Source of the DNA: Bacteroidota bacterium
GTDB taxonomy: Bacteria > Bacteroidota > Bacteroidia > B-17B0 > Aurantibacillaceae
Assembly (NCBI GenBank): GCA_025360565.1
Contig: JANYBY010000289.1
Coordinates: forward strand, 1 to 7,043
Length of the DNA: 7,043 nt
Direction: 5' to 3'
Shown here: positions 1 through 6,081 of the stretch, piece after piece
Layout: the number at the start of each line of letters is the position of its first letter
How positions within the stretch are numbered: the stretch's first letter is position 1
Position numbers and translations under genes: made by a program
Notes under the pieces: model-generated
Databases searched by the model: none
The model's input: the letters and a program-made list of their open reading frames with translations, nothing else
Told to the model about the DNA's origin: nothing

Positions 1-285
1 GACCCGCATGGCGATCCCATCCCGGATGCTAAAGGAAAATTCAGGAAGAGCAATTTCATTTCACTATCGGAGGTAAAGGCAAAATATTTTTACAAAATTA
101 TGGGTGTAACAGATCATTCAGTAGTATTTTTAAAATATTTAGAAAAGCATCAACTTATTATTGGGGCCGATATTCAGATCAAAACCATTGAGGAGTTTGA
201 TAATTCAATAATTGTAATTTGTAACAAAAGAGAAGTTAATATTAGTTCAAAAGGGGCATTGAATATTGTAGTTCAGGAAAATTAA
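1..285 (+). CDS. DtxR/MntR-family metal-dependent transcriptional repressor, C-terminal part (5' truncated by window edge)
   Basis: The reading frame is open from base 1 and ends at TAA 283-285, giving 94 residues. It starts with DPHGDPIPD, which resembles the segment that follows the metal-binding/dimerisation domain in Bacteroidota DtxR/MntR-type regulators (general form PHGxPIP). Residues from about 24 to the end form a small beta-rich region that fits the FeoA/SH3-like C-terminal domain of the family. The winged-helix DNA-binding domain and most metal ligands lie outside the window. Proteins of this family sense Fe2+ or Mn2+ and repress metal uptake genes; which metal applies here cannot be told. 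An internal ATG at 100 would give only 61 residues and would cut the conserved motif off, so it is not the start. The gene converges on the response regulator gene, and the two stop codons share TTAA at 282-285. Confidence 0.8.
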   Translation, partial: DPHGDPIPDAKGKFRKSNFISLSEVKAKYFYKIMGVTDHSVVFLKYLEKHQLIIGADIQIKTIEEFDNSIIVICNKREVNISSKGALNIVVQEN

Positions 286-1037
286 ATAAAAATGATTTTA
301 TCAGAGAGTTTGCTCATCAGGTCATCTTTCTTTTTTTCAGAAACACTTACCTTGTCGCCGTTGCTCATTACAACATGGCCTCCATCTCCCTTAATGTATT
401 TTCGTATTTCGGCAATATTCACTAAAAAAGATTTTTGCACCCTAAAAAAACCATATTCGGTAAATAAATTTTCATATTCTTTTAAATGTTTTGAGCTCAT
501 TATTTTACCCGAACTTAAAAAAATTATTGTATAAGGCCCGTCAGCCTGACAATAAATAATATCCTTTATTTCGATAACATGAATGCTTTCGGCGGTTGAG
601 ATGGCAATTTTTTTCTGTTCGTTCTTTTTCAGCATGTTTTCTAAAAGCACATCCATGTTTTTGCTGAACGAATTATCTTTTTGCTGTTTAACCGCTTTAC
701 CCACAGCTACTTTTAATTCTTCAGCATCAATCGGTTTCAATAAAAAATCAAGCGCTGCAAATTTAATGGCTTGTAGCGCGTAGTGCTGATGCGCGGTTGT
801 AAAAATAACGGAAAAATTGATGGCGTCGAGCTGACTTAACAGATCAAAACCTGTAGCAGTTTGCAATTCAATGTCGAGAAATACAAGGTTTGGTTTTTTT
901 TCGCGAATTAAATTTATGGCGTCTTTAATATTACTTGCCACCCCGCAAATATCAACCTCAGGCAAATTATTTTGCAACAAAGCTTTTAAATAATTTGAAT
1001 TATTTATTTCGTCGTCAACTATCAGCGCTTTTATCAT
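282..1037 (-). CDS. LytTR-family two-component response regulator (REC + LytTR)
   Basis: This 251-residue protein has the two-domain form of LytR/AlgR-type regulators. Residues 1-118 are a receiver domain: acidic pocket D8-D9, phosphoacceptor D55 in the VFLDIEL segment, switch residue T80/T81, and conserved K101 followed by P102. A charged linker (about 119-142) leads to a LytTR DNA-binding domain at about 143-245, with the typical IIYCQADGPYT strand and the FFRVQKSFLVNI signature at 197-208. LytTR domains bind pairs of short direct repeats with a GTT core. The start codon lies 2 bp after the stop of the upstream kinase gene, so the two are almost certainly co-transcribed and form a cognate pair. 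A GAGGAG Shine-Dalgarno sequence 8 nt upstream supports this start. Candidate binding sites lie in the intergenic region upstream of the operon (3071-3122). The class of protein is certain; the regulon is unknown. Confidence 0.96.
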   Translation of the reverse strand: MIKALIVDDEINNSNYLKALLQNNLPEVDICGVASNIKDAINLIREKKPNLVFLDIELQTATGFDLLSQLDAINFSVIFTTAHQHYALQAIKFAALDFLLKPIDAEELKVAVGKAVKQQKDNSFSKNMDVLLENMLKKNEQKKIAISTAESIHVIEIKDIIYCQADGPYTIIFLSSGKIMSSKHLKEYENLFTEYGFFRVQKSFLVNIAEIRKYIKGDGGHVVMSNGDKVSVSEKKKDDLMSKLSDKIIFI

Positions 1038-1039
1038 AT

Positions 1040-2962
1040 TTAAAACTCCTCAATAATAGGTATTAAAATTTCCACCTTTGTTCCTGCCGGGTTGCTTTTC
1101 TCATCCTTCAAATCTATGAATTCTATTTTACATTTGTTTTGGCCCAGCAGATCTAGGCGGTCTTGCGTTATGCGCATGCCCATTGATTTGTGGCTGAACA
1201 ATTTATTTTTTTTGATCTCTTCGGCTTTTGCCCTGCCAATTCCGTTGTCTTCAATGGTACACAAAATATATTTATCTTTTTGTTTAAAGGATAAGTGCAC
1301 TTTTCCCGAAAAGTTTTGATCGCTTTCGCGCATTAAACTAAATTTATTTTGCAAGCCGTGCAAAATAGCATTTTCTAAAAAAGGTTGAATGATCATAAAA
1401 GGTATTTCTATATTATGAACGTCGAGGCCTTTCTCTATCTCTGTTTCGCATTTAAAATTGTTCCCGAACCTAAAATTCTCAAGGTCCATATACAAACTCA
1501 GCAATTCAATTTCATCCATCAGTAAAGTAGATCTTTTGTTGGAAGCCTCTAATACCATACGCATGAGTTTAGAAAATTTGGTGAGGTAAAGTATGGCCTC
1601 TTCTTTTTCCGATTTACGGATGTATTCAAGGATAGAATTGAGCGAGTTAAAAATAAAGTGCGGATTAATTTGTGCCTGCAATGCTTTGATCTCGGTTTCC
1701 TGAATTTTAATGAGCAAATTTTGTTTTTCTTTTTCTTTACGGATCTTGTAGCGGGTATAAAATAAATAGAAAAAAAGAAAACTGAATAACAACGACAAAA
1801 CACCAATAAGCAAATAATACTTTTGTTTTTGTGTGTACAACTCTTTTAATTTATTTTCTTCCGATCGAAGGGTTAATTTATTTTTTTCCTGTTCAAACGC
1901 GTTCTTTAAACTATCCACCACATCCACGTTTGTTTGTTTATAAAGCGAATCAGCATCAATATACTTCTGCATATAAAACATGGCTTTTCCCGGATCGTTT
2001 ACCGCTTTATATATTTTTACGAGCTCTTTTAAGTCTTCTTTGTATTCATCTACATAATTATACGTGGTTTCAATCTCTAGCGCTTTCTCATAATAAAAAA
2101 CAGCCGAATCATACATTTTTTTACTTGAAAAACAAATGGCAAGGTTGTCGTAAAAAATATTCAATGATGGAGCGTTGTTGTCTTTAATACAATCTGCCAC
2201 GGCCAGCCTGCCGTAATAGATCCCCTTATCATAATCCTTTTTTTGGATCTGTGTTTTTAAAAAGGAGTTATTAATATCGGCCCCAAGGCCCGGATTTTTT
2301 ACGCTGTATTTATCATAAAAATTATTCGCCAGAGCACAATAAAATTCAGAAGAATCCGAATTTCCCAAGGCAAAATATTGTGTGCCTATTGCCAAAATAG
2401 ATTTAATGTAACTAATAGTATCTTTTGTTTGTAAAGCCGTGTAACTTGCTTTGCGCGCGTAAACAACCGAAAGCGGATAATTTTTTAACAGATTATAATT
2501 TGCACTTAAATAATAATTTGAAATGAGTTGAAACCCTACATCGGAATTTGTAACAGAATAATAATTAAGTAACTGAAAATATTTTATGGAAGTTTTGTAA
2601 CTGCAATTTCGGTAATGGTATTTGCCCAAACCTTGCAGCGAATTAAAAATACTTTTATCGTATTTTAAACTGTAGGCTTCGGCAAGTGCTTTCTCTAAAA
2701 AAAACTTTCCCGAATCGGCATTAATAGTGTCTAAATAAGCAACGCCTTTTAAACCTAAAAACAAGGAGTGATCTAAAGTATTATTATTTACAATCGAAAG
2801 ATTAATTTTTTTATTGCAAAGATCAATAGCTTGCAGATAATTATGGTGCATTAAAAAAGTTTTTGTTTTGTCCCAATCCGGTTTTGATTCATCGAGGGTT
2901 TGAGAATAGGTAAAGTTAACGCCCAAAATAAATTGTAAATAAAAAAGCAGACGTATAAACAT
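1040..2962 (-). CDS. TPR-containing sensor histidine kinase (LytS-like, His_kinase PF06580 type)
   Basis: This 640-residue protein begins with a signal peptide (about 1-20, MFIRLLFYLQ onward, cut near YSQ). Residues about 35-345 are all-helical repeats that fit tetratricopeptide repeats (for example the segment around 283-297 with YDSAVFYYEKALEI). A coiled segment (about 350-380) leads to one transmembrane helix at about 382-402. The cytoplasmic part has the His_kinase motif QINPHFIFNSLN with phosphoacceptor H435, then an HATPase domain: N box with N531 in PFLENAILHGL, G1 box EDNGIG at 571-576, and G2 box GMRITQDRL at 595-603. The TPR part should lie in the periplasm and act as the sensor; its ligand is unknown. 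Output is phosphotransfer to the LytTR regulator encoded 2 bp downstream. The ATG at 2962 is chosen because it gives a clean signal peptide; no Shine-Dalgarno sequence precedes it. All kinase residues appear intact. Confidence 0.95.
   Translation of the reverse strand: MFIRLLFYLQFILGVNFTYSQTLDESKPDWDKTKTFLMHHNYLQAIDLCNKKINLSIVNNNTLDHSLFLGLKGVAYLDTINADSGKFFLEKALAEAYSLKYDKSIFNSLQGLGKYHYRNCSYKTSIKYFQLLNYYSVTNSDVGFQLISNYYLSANYNLLKNYPLSVVYARKASYTALQTKDTISYIKSILAIGTQYFALGNSDSSEFYCALANNFYDKYSVKNPGLGADINNSFLKTQIQKKDYDKGIYYGRLAVADCIKDNNAPSLNIFYDNLAICFSSKKMYDSAVFYYEKALEIETTYNYVDEYKEDLKELVKIYKAVNDPGKAMFYMQKYIDADSLYKQTNVDVVDSLKNAFEQEKNKLTLRSEENKLKELYTQKQKYYLLIGVLSLLFSFLFFYLFYTRYKIRKEKEKQNLLIKIQETEIKALQAQINPHFIFNSLNSILEYIRKSEKEEAILYLTKFSKLMRMVLEASNKRSTLLMDEIELLSLYMDLENFRFGNNFKCETEIEKGLDVHNIEIPFMIIQPFLENAILHGLQNKFSLMRESDQNFSGKVHLSFKQKDKYILCTIEDNGIGRAKAEEIKKNKLFSHKSMGMRITQDRLDLLGQNKCKIEFIDLKDEKSNPAGTKVEILIPIIEEF
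1046..1051 (-). promoter_or_regulatory. Shine-Dalgarno site for the response regulator gene
   Basis: On the minus strand GAGGAG lies 8 nt before the ATG at 1037. It is also the two Glu codons (E638, E639) just before the last codon of the kinase gene. Two GAG codons in a row in an AT-rich genome, where GAA is expected to be commoner, suggest selection for the ribosome site. The kinase, secreted-protein and SDR starts show no comparable sequence, in line with the weak Shine-Dalgarno use known in many Bacteroidota. Confidence 0.65.
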
Positions 2963-3070
2963 GTTGAGTGAGAGATTTACAGGACTAATTTACAAAAACT
3001 AATCCCTTTTTTTTGTTCAAAATAATCCTGCGGCCGGGAAAGTGGTCAAATTGCCTCAGCTCGTAACTAT

Positions 3071-3122
3071 TTTCGTTAAGCCAAACAACCATTTCGTTAC
3101 TTCAAACGTCTATTTGGTTAAA
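3071..3122 (+). repeat. Three 21-bp-phased direct repeats, candidate LytTR regulator binding sites
   Basis: The copies are TTTCGTTAAG at 3071, TTTCGTTACT at 3092 and TTTGGTTAAA at 3113, with start-to-start distance exactly 21 bp each time. Copies 1 and 2 also share spacer bases (15 of 21 positions identical over the whole unit); copy 3 keeps mainly the core. LytTR regulators are known to bind 9-bp direct repeats of the form [TA][AC][CA]GTTN[AG][TG] with a spacer of 12-13 bp. By that pattern the copies score 8/9, 7/9 and 6/9, with 12-bp spacers. A LytTR regulator gene is the second gene of the adjacent operon. The last copy ends 61 bp before the ATG at 3184. Seen: the repeats and phasing. Inferred: the protein that binds them. 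Confidence 0.55.
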
Positions 3123-3127
3123 TAGAC
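3108..3127. repeat. Perfect inverted repeat (8-bp arms, 4-nt loop)
   Basis: GTCTATTT and AAATAGAC flank GGTT, making a perfect 8-bp stem. It encloses the third GTTA direct repeat. No T-tract follows, so it is not an intrinsic terminator. It could be an operator for a dimeric protein or a structure in the leader RNA. Confidence 0.6.
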
Positions 3128-3141
3128 CAGGTTTTTACCTG
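3128..3141. repeat. Perfect inverted repeat (5-bp arms, 4-nt loop) abutting the previous one
   Basis: CAGGT and ACCTG flank TTTT. It starts on the base right after the 3108-3127 inverted repeat, so the two would form back-to-back hairpins. It lies 43 to 56 bp before the ATG at 3184. Confidence 0.5.
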
Positions 3142-3183
3142 ACTTTTGATGAAATTTAAACGTATATAATTAATAAGAAATAA

Positions 3184-5985
3184 ATGCAACAAATGAAAAA
3201 AACAATACAATACCTAAATACATTTTTTATTAAAGTCATTTTTGCCGTAGTCTTTTTAACAGGAACTGCTTTTACCAACGCCGGGTCGTGCTCTGCACAA
3301 GGCTGGCAATGGGCCAGAGGCGCAGGAGACATAGGTTTTGATGTGGGAAATGTAACCTGCACCGATGCATCCGGTAATGTTTACGTTGGCGGATATTTTG
3401 GAAGCGCCTCTATATTGGTGGGCACTGTAACCCTTGTAAATTCAGGAGGCGGAGATGTTTTTGTTGCAAAATACGATCCTAACGGAAATTTTTTATGGGT
3501 GCAAAAAATTGGCGGTTCCCTCAGTGAATCAATAAGCGGTTTGGCAACGGATCCCGTTGGCAATGTTTACGCAACAGGTTATTTTAGCAGTCCACTAGTT
3601 TTTGTAGCCCCTCTTACAATGACTACCGTTGCGGGCGGAAATCCGGATGTATTTGTGGGTTGTTTTAATTCTGCCGGTGTTCCACAATGGCTAAATGCAT
3701 ACGGAGGTGCGGGATCTCAGCAGTCTTCAGGATGCGCTTTTTCAAACTCTTTAAATTGTTTGTATGTTACCGGATATTATTATACAACAACCATGGCCAT
3801 TGGCGCAACCACTTTAAATAACACAAGCGCTTCGGGTAAATCCGATGTTTTTTTAGCCAAATTTACCGCCGGTGGTGCTCCTGTTTGGGCTAGAACTACA
3901 GGGGGTGTTGGCGCAGATGATATTTCGGGAGGCGTTGCAGTTGATGCAAACGGAAACCCGCACTTTGGCGGAACTTTTTCTCCAACACTTGTTTTGGGCC
4001 CAACGGTTATTGGCACAACCACTATAACCAGTGTAGGCGGGATAGATTTTTTTACGGCAAAATATGATGCTGCAGGAACTTTTTTATGGGCACGCGGTGC
4101 CGGATCTACCGGCGCAGAATTTTATGGTGGAATAAAAGTTGATGGATCAGGAAACGTTTGCTTTGATGGATATTATCAGGGAGCTCCTTTGGTAATAGGA
4201 AACTTAACACTTACCGCTTCCGGTGGTTATGATGGTTTTGTTGCACAATATAATTCGGCCGGCACACCTTTATGGGCTAATAAACTTTATAGCGCGGGGG
4301 ATGAATATGTTGACGATATTACTGTTGATGCAAACAATAATATTTATGTAGCAGGTTCTTTTGCAGGAACAATTATTACAATTGGAACCGCGACCTTAAA
4401 CAACTCACTTCCTGGTGCTATTGATGCCTTTGTAGCAAAATACAATTCGGCGGGTGTTTATCAATGGGCTGCTAAATCGGTGGGAACAACGGATGAGTGG
4501 GCTTATGGCGTGTGTGCCGATGCCGCAGGAAATATTTTTGTTACCGGTGATTATAATACTGCCGGAGTTTCGTTTGGTGCAAACGTATTAGCTAATAATG
4601 GCGGTGCCGATCTCTATCTTTCTAAAATAGGTTGCGTTACGCCATCCATAACAGGCACACCTACTTTATGCAGCGGCAGCTCTTTAATATTAACCGGAGG
4701 CGGCGCCACAACTTATACATGGACAGGTTTTGCGCCTGGCGGATATACAACCAGCGCGGTTGGGCCTACAGTGCTTGTAAATTATTCGGCAACTATTACT
4801 TACAGTGTGGTAGGCGGTTCGGGCATTTGCGCGGCACCCGGTTTAAATAATTTTACAGTTACCGTTTTACCGGCAAATGTAATTAGCGGAGGCAATTTAA
4901 ATTTATTGTGCGGACAAAAACAAATCATCAACGCGAGCTGTACTCCTTCTAATCCAATTGGTGTTTCCTGGTCGCCCACCGTTGGATTAACCAGCAGTGT
5001 TATTTTAACGCCATCTGTTATTGCTCAAGCGGCTCCTATTATATATACAGTTACGGTAAATTTAAATAATGGCTGTATTGCACAAGGCAATGTATTGGTA
5101 ACCGGATATGCGCCAACACCAAGCATTTGTATGGTAACAGTAGATAGTGTTGGTGTTAATAATTTAATTTTATGGGATATGACCGCTTCGCCGAAAGTGG
5201 ATACGTTTTTTGTTTGGAGAGATATCGCAAATAATAATTATCAATTAATCGGGAAAGTGCTCAAGACTGCGCAGTACGGCGAGTTTAGAGATACCGTTAG
5301 AAGTTTATACGCGGCTAACGGCGATCCAAATGTTTCTTCATGGAGATATAAAATAAGTTATAAGGATAGTTGCGGATTTATGAGCACGAAAAGTCCATAC
5401 CACAAAACCATGTTTATGCAGTGCAATGCCGGAAACTTCAGCTGGAACGATTATCAGATAGAAGGGCAAGCGATACCCGTTCCTGTTTTAAATAATTATA
5501 TTTTTAGAAGAGATAATTTAGCAAACGGTAATTGGCAAAATATTCAAACGTTGAGTTCGGTTTCAACGGCATACACCGATCCTAACTTTAATACTTATTC
5601 GCTTACCGCAAACTGGCGTTCAGAAACGGTTTGGGGTGTGCAATGTAATTCAAATTATTTAAGAAGTTCGCAGGCCGCCTCGGTAAAACGTTCAAAATCT
5701 AATGTGAGTAATAACCGGCCCTCAGTTGGTTTACAAGAAAAAATACTGGCAAGTAATTTTTTAGTTTATCCAAACCCTGTTAAAAATATTTTGAACATTG
5801 AACTAAGATCGTTTAACGAAAATTATGAGGTTGTAATTGAAAACGCTTTGGGCCAAATTGTGTACGAATCCAGATCAAACAAAGGAAATACAACGGTTGA
5901 GGTAAATAAATTCGCAAAAGGATTTTACAACTTAAGGATCAGCACTGTAAACGCAAGCTTGAATAAAAAAGTAATTATTGATTAA
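3184..5985 (+). CDS. Secreted SBBP-repeat beta-propeller protein with T9SS C-terminal sorting domain
   Basis: This 933-residue protein has an N-terminal signal peptide (hydrophobic core about 14-30, likely cut near CSAQ at 36-39). Residues 41-482 hold seven degenerate repeats of 61-66 residues. Each carries a GNVYVTGYF-like strand (near 65, 126, 191, 257, 323, 385 and 450), and the repeats share a DVFVAKYDxxGxxLW-like segment, typical of SBBP beta-propeller repeats. Two Ig/PKD-like modules follow (about 484-560 and 565-640), then two fibronectin-III-like modules (about 647-740 and 747-830). The end is a type A T9SS sorting domain (about 852-933), with VYPNPVKN and GFYNLRIS. The protein should cross the outer membrane by T9SS and be released or anchored at the surface; binding or adhesion is a guess, as no catalytic motif is seen. 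A second ATG at 3193 (MKKTIQ...) is an equally good start. The gene is divergent from the kinase operon and is a candidate target of its regulator. Confidence 0.93.
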   Translation: MQQMKKTIQYLNTFFIKVIFAVVFLTGTAFTNAGSCSAQGWQWARGAGDIGFDVGNVTCTDASGNVYVGGYFGSASILVGTVTLVNSGGGDVFVAKYDPNGNFLWVQKIGGSLSESISGLATDPVGNVYATGYFSSPLVFVAPLTMTTVAGGNPDVFVGCFNSAGVPQWLNAYGGAGSQQSSGCAFSNSLNCLYVTGYYYTTTMAIGATTLNNTSASGKSDVFLAKFTAGGAPVWARTTGGVGADDISGGVAVDANGNPHFGGTFSPTLVLGPTVIGTTTITSVGGIDFFTAKYDAAGTFLWARGAGSTGAEFYGGIKVDGSGNVCFDGYYQGAPLVIGNLTLTASGGYDGFVAQYNSAGTPLWANKLYSAGDEYVDDITVDANNNIYVAGSFAGTIITIGTATLNNSLPGAIDAFVAKYNSAGVYQWAAKSVGTTDEWAYGVCADAAGNIFVTGDYNTAGVSFGANVLANNGGADLYLSKIGCVTPSITGTPTLCSGSSLILTGGGATTYTWTGFAPGGYTTSAVGPTVLVNYSATITYSVVGGSGICAAPGLNNFTVTVLPANVISGGNLNLLCGQKQIINASCTPSNPIGVSWSPTVGLTSSVILTPSVIAQAAPIIYTVTVNLNNGCIAQGNVLVTGYAPTPSICMVTVDSVGVNNLILWDMTASPKVDTFFVWRDIANNNYQLIGKVLKTAQYGEFRDTVRSLYAANGDPNVSSWRYKISYKDSCGFMSTKSPYHKTMFMQCNAGNFSWNDYQIEGQAIPVPVLNNYIFRRDNLANGNWQNIQTLSSVSTAYTDPNFNTYSLTANWRSETVWGVQCNSNYLRSSQAASVKRSKSNVSNNRPSVGLQEKILASNFLVYPNPVKNILNIELRSFNENYEVVIENALGQIVYESRSNKGNTTVEVNKFAKGFYNLRISTVNASLNKKVIID

Positions 5986-6005
5986 AATTCATTTTAATAT
6001 ATTTG
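5977..6005 (+). promoter_or_regulatory. Candidate Bacteroidota-type promoter for the SDR gene
   Basis: TATATTTG at 5998-6005 fits the -7 consensus TAnnTTTG exactly. Upstream, ATTG at 5977-5980 is a 3 of 4 match to the -33 TTTG box, but the 17-bp spacer is shorter than the usual 19-21 bp. Transcription would start near 6012 and give a leader of about 70 nt. Confidence 0.3.
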
Positions 6006-6009
6006 TGAA

Positions 6010-6039
6010 ATAGTTACGGTGTTGCGGCAAACGGTTAGA
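6010..6039 (+). repeat. GTTA direct-repeat pair, weak candidate LytTR site
   Basis: ATAGTTACG (6010-6018) and ACGGTTAGA (6031-6039) have GTT cores at 6013 and 6034, exactly 21 bp apart, as in the 3071-3122 repeats. Each scores 7/9 against the LytTR pattern. The first 9-mer also occurs on the minus strand at 3062-3070. If the promoter at 5977-6005 is real, the pair sits at or after the transcription start, which would suit repression better than activation. Confidence 0.3.
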
Positions 6040-6052
6040 TTAAATTTAACCG
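6032..6052. repeat. Inverted repeat in the leader of the SDR gene
   Basis: CGGTTA (6032-6037) pairs with TAACCG (6047-6052). A G-T pair and two A-T pairs extend the stem to 9 bp with a 3-nt loop. No T-run follows, so it is a poor intrinsic terminator for the upstream gene. It overlaps the second GTTA copy and may be an operator or an mRNA structure. Confidence 0.45.
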
Positions 6053-6081
6053 CCATAAACAAATTAACTGTCTCATAAAAA

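Larger units (their letters stand above)
2963..3183. promoter_or_regulatory. Divergent intergenic control region between the kinase operon and the secreted-protein gene
   Basis: These 221 bp separate two divergently transcribed units, so they must hold both promoters. No full match to the Bacteroidota promoter consensus (TTTG, then TAnnTTTG) was found for either direction. The nearest + strand candidate is GACTTTTG at 3141-3148 with TTTG at 3113-3116, but its spacer is 24 bp. The half facing the secreted gene holds the phased GTTA repeats and two abutting hairpins listed separately. The half facing the kinase gene has a T-run (3007-3014), the palindrome CGGCCG (3031-3036) and two TAATCC copies (3000-3005, 3023-3028) of unknown meaning. 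Confidence 0.7.

Noticed and set aside
286..301. ATAAAA / TTTTAT inverted repeat as a terminator between the convergent genes
   Set aside because: The stem is made only of A-T pairs, is 6 bp long and lies inside the regulator coding sequence, so it is expected by chance in AT-rich DNA.
1831..2187. 118-residue + strand open frame opposite the kinase gene
   Set aside because: It lies fully inside the kinase coding sequence on the other strand, has a low-complexity composition and matches no recognisable family.
3113..3148. TTTG (3113-3116) and GACTTTTG (3141-3148) as a promoter of the secreted-protein gene
   Set aside because: The -7 box has a mismatch in a conserved base and the 24-bp spacer is outside the usual 19-21 bp. 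It could work only with an activator, so it is not listed as a separate feature.
3165..3170. TATAAT, a sigma-70-like -10 box
   Set aside because: It lies only 13 bp before the start codon, has no -35 partner, and Bacteroidota housekeeping promoters use TAnnTTTG instead.
3283..3294. Lipobox-like Cys (C36) in the secreted protein
   Set aside because: The residues before the Cys (NAGS) do not fit the lipobox because Leu/Val/Ile is missing at -3, and a T9SS sorting domain fits export by signal peptidase I better.
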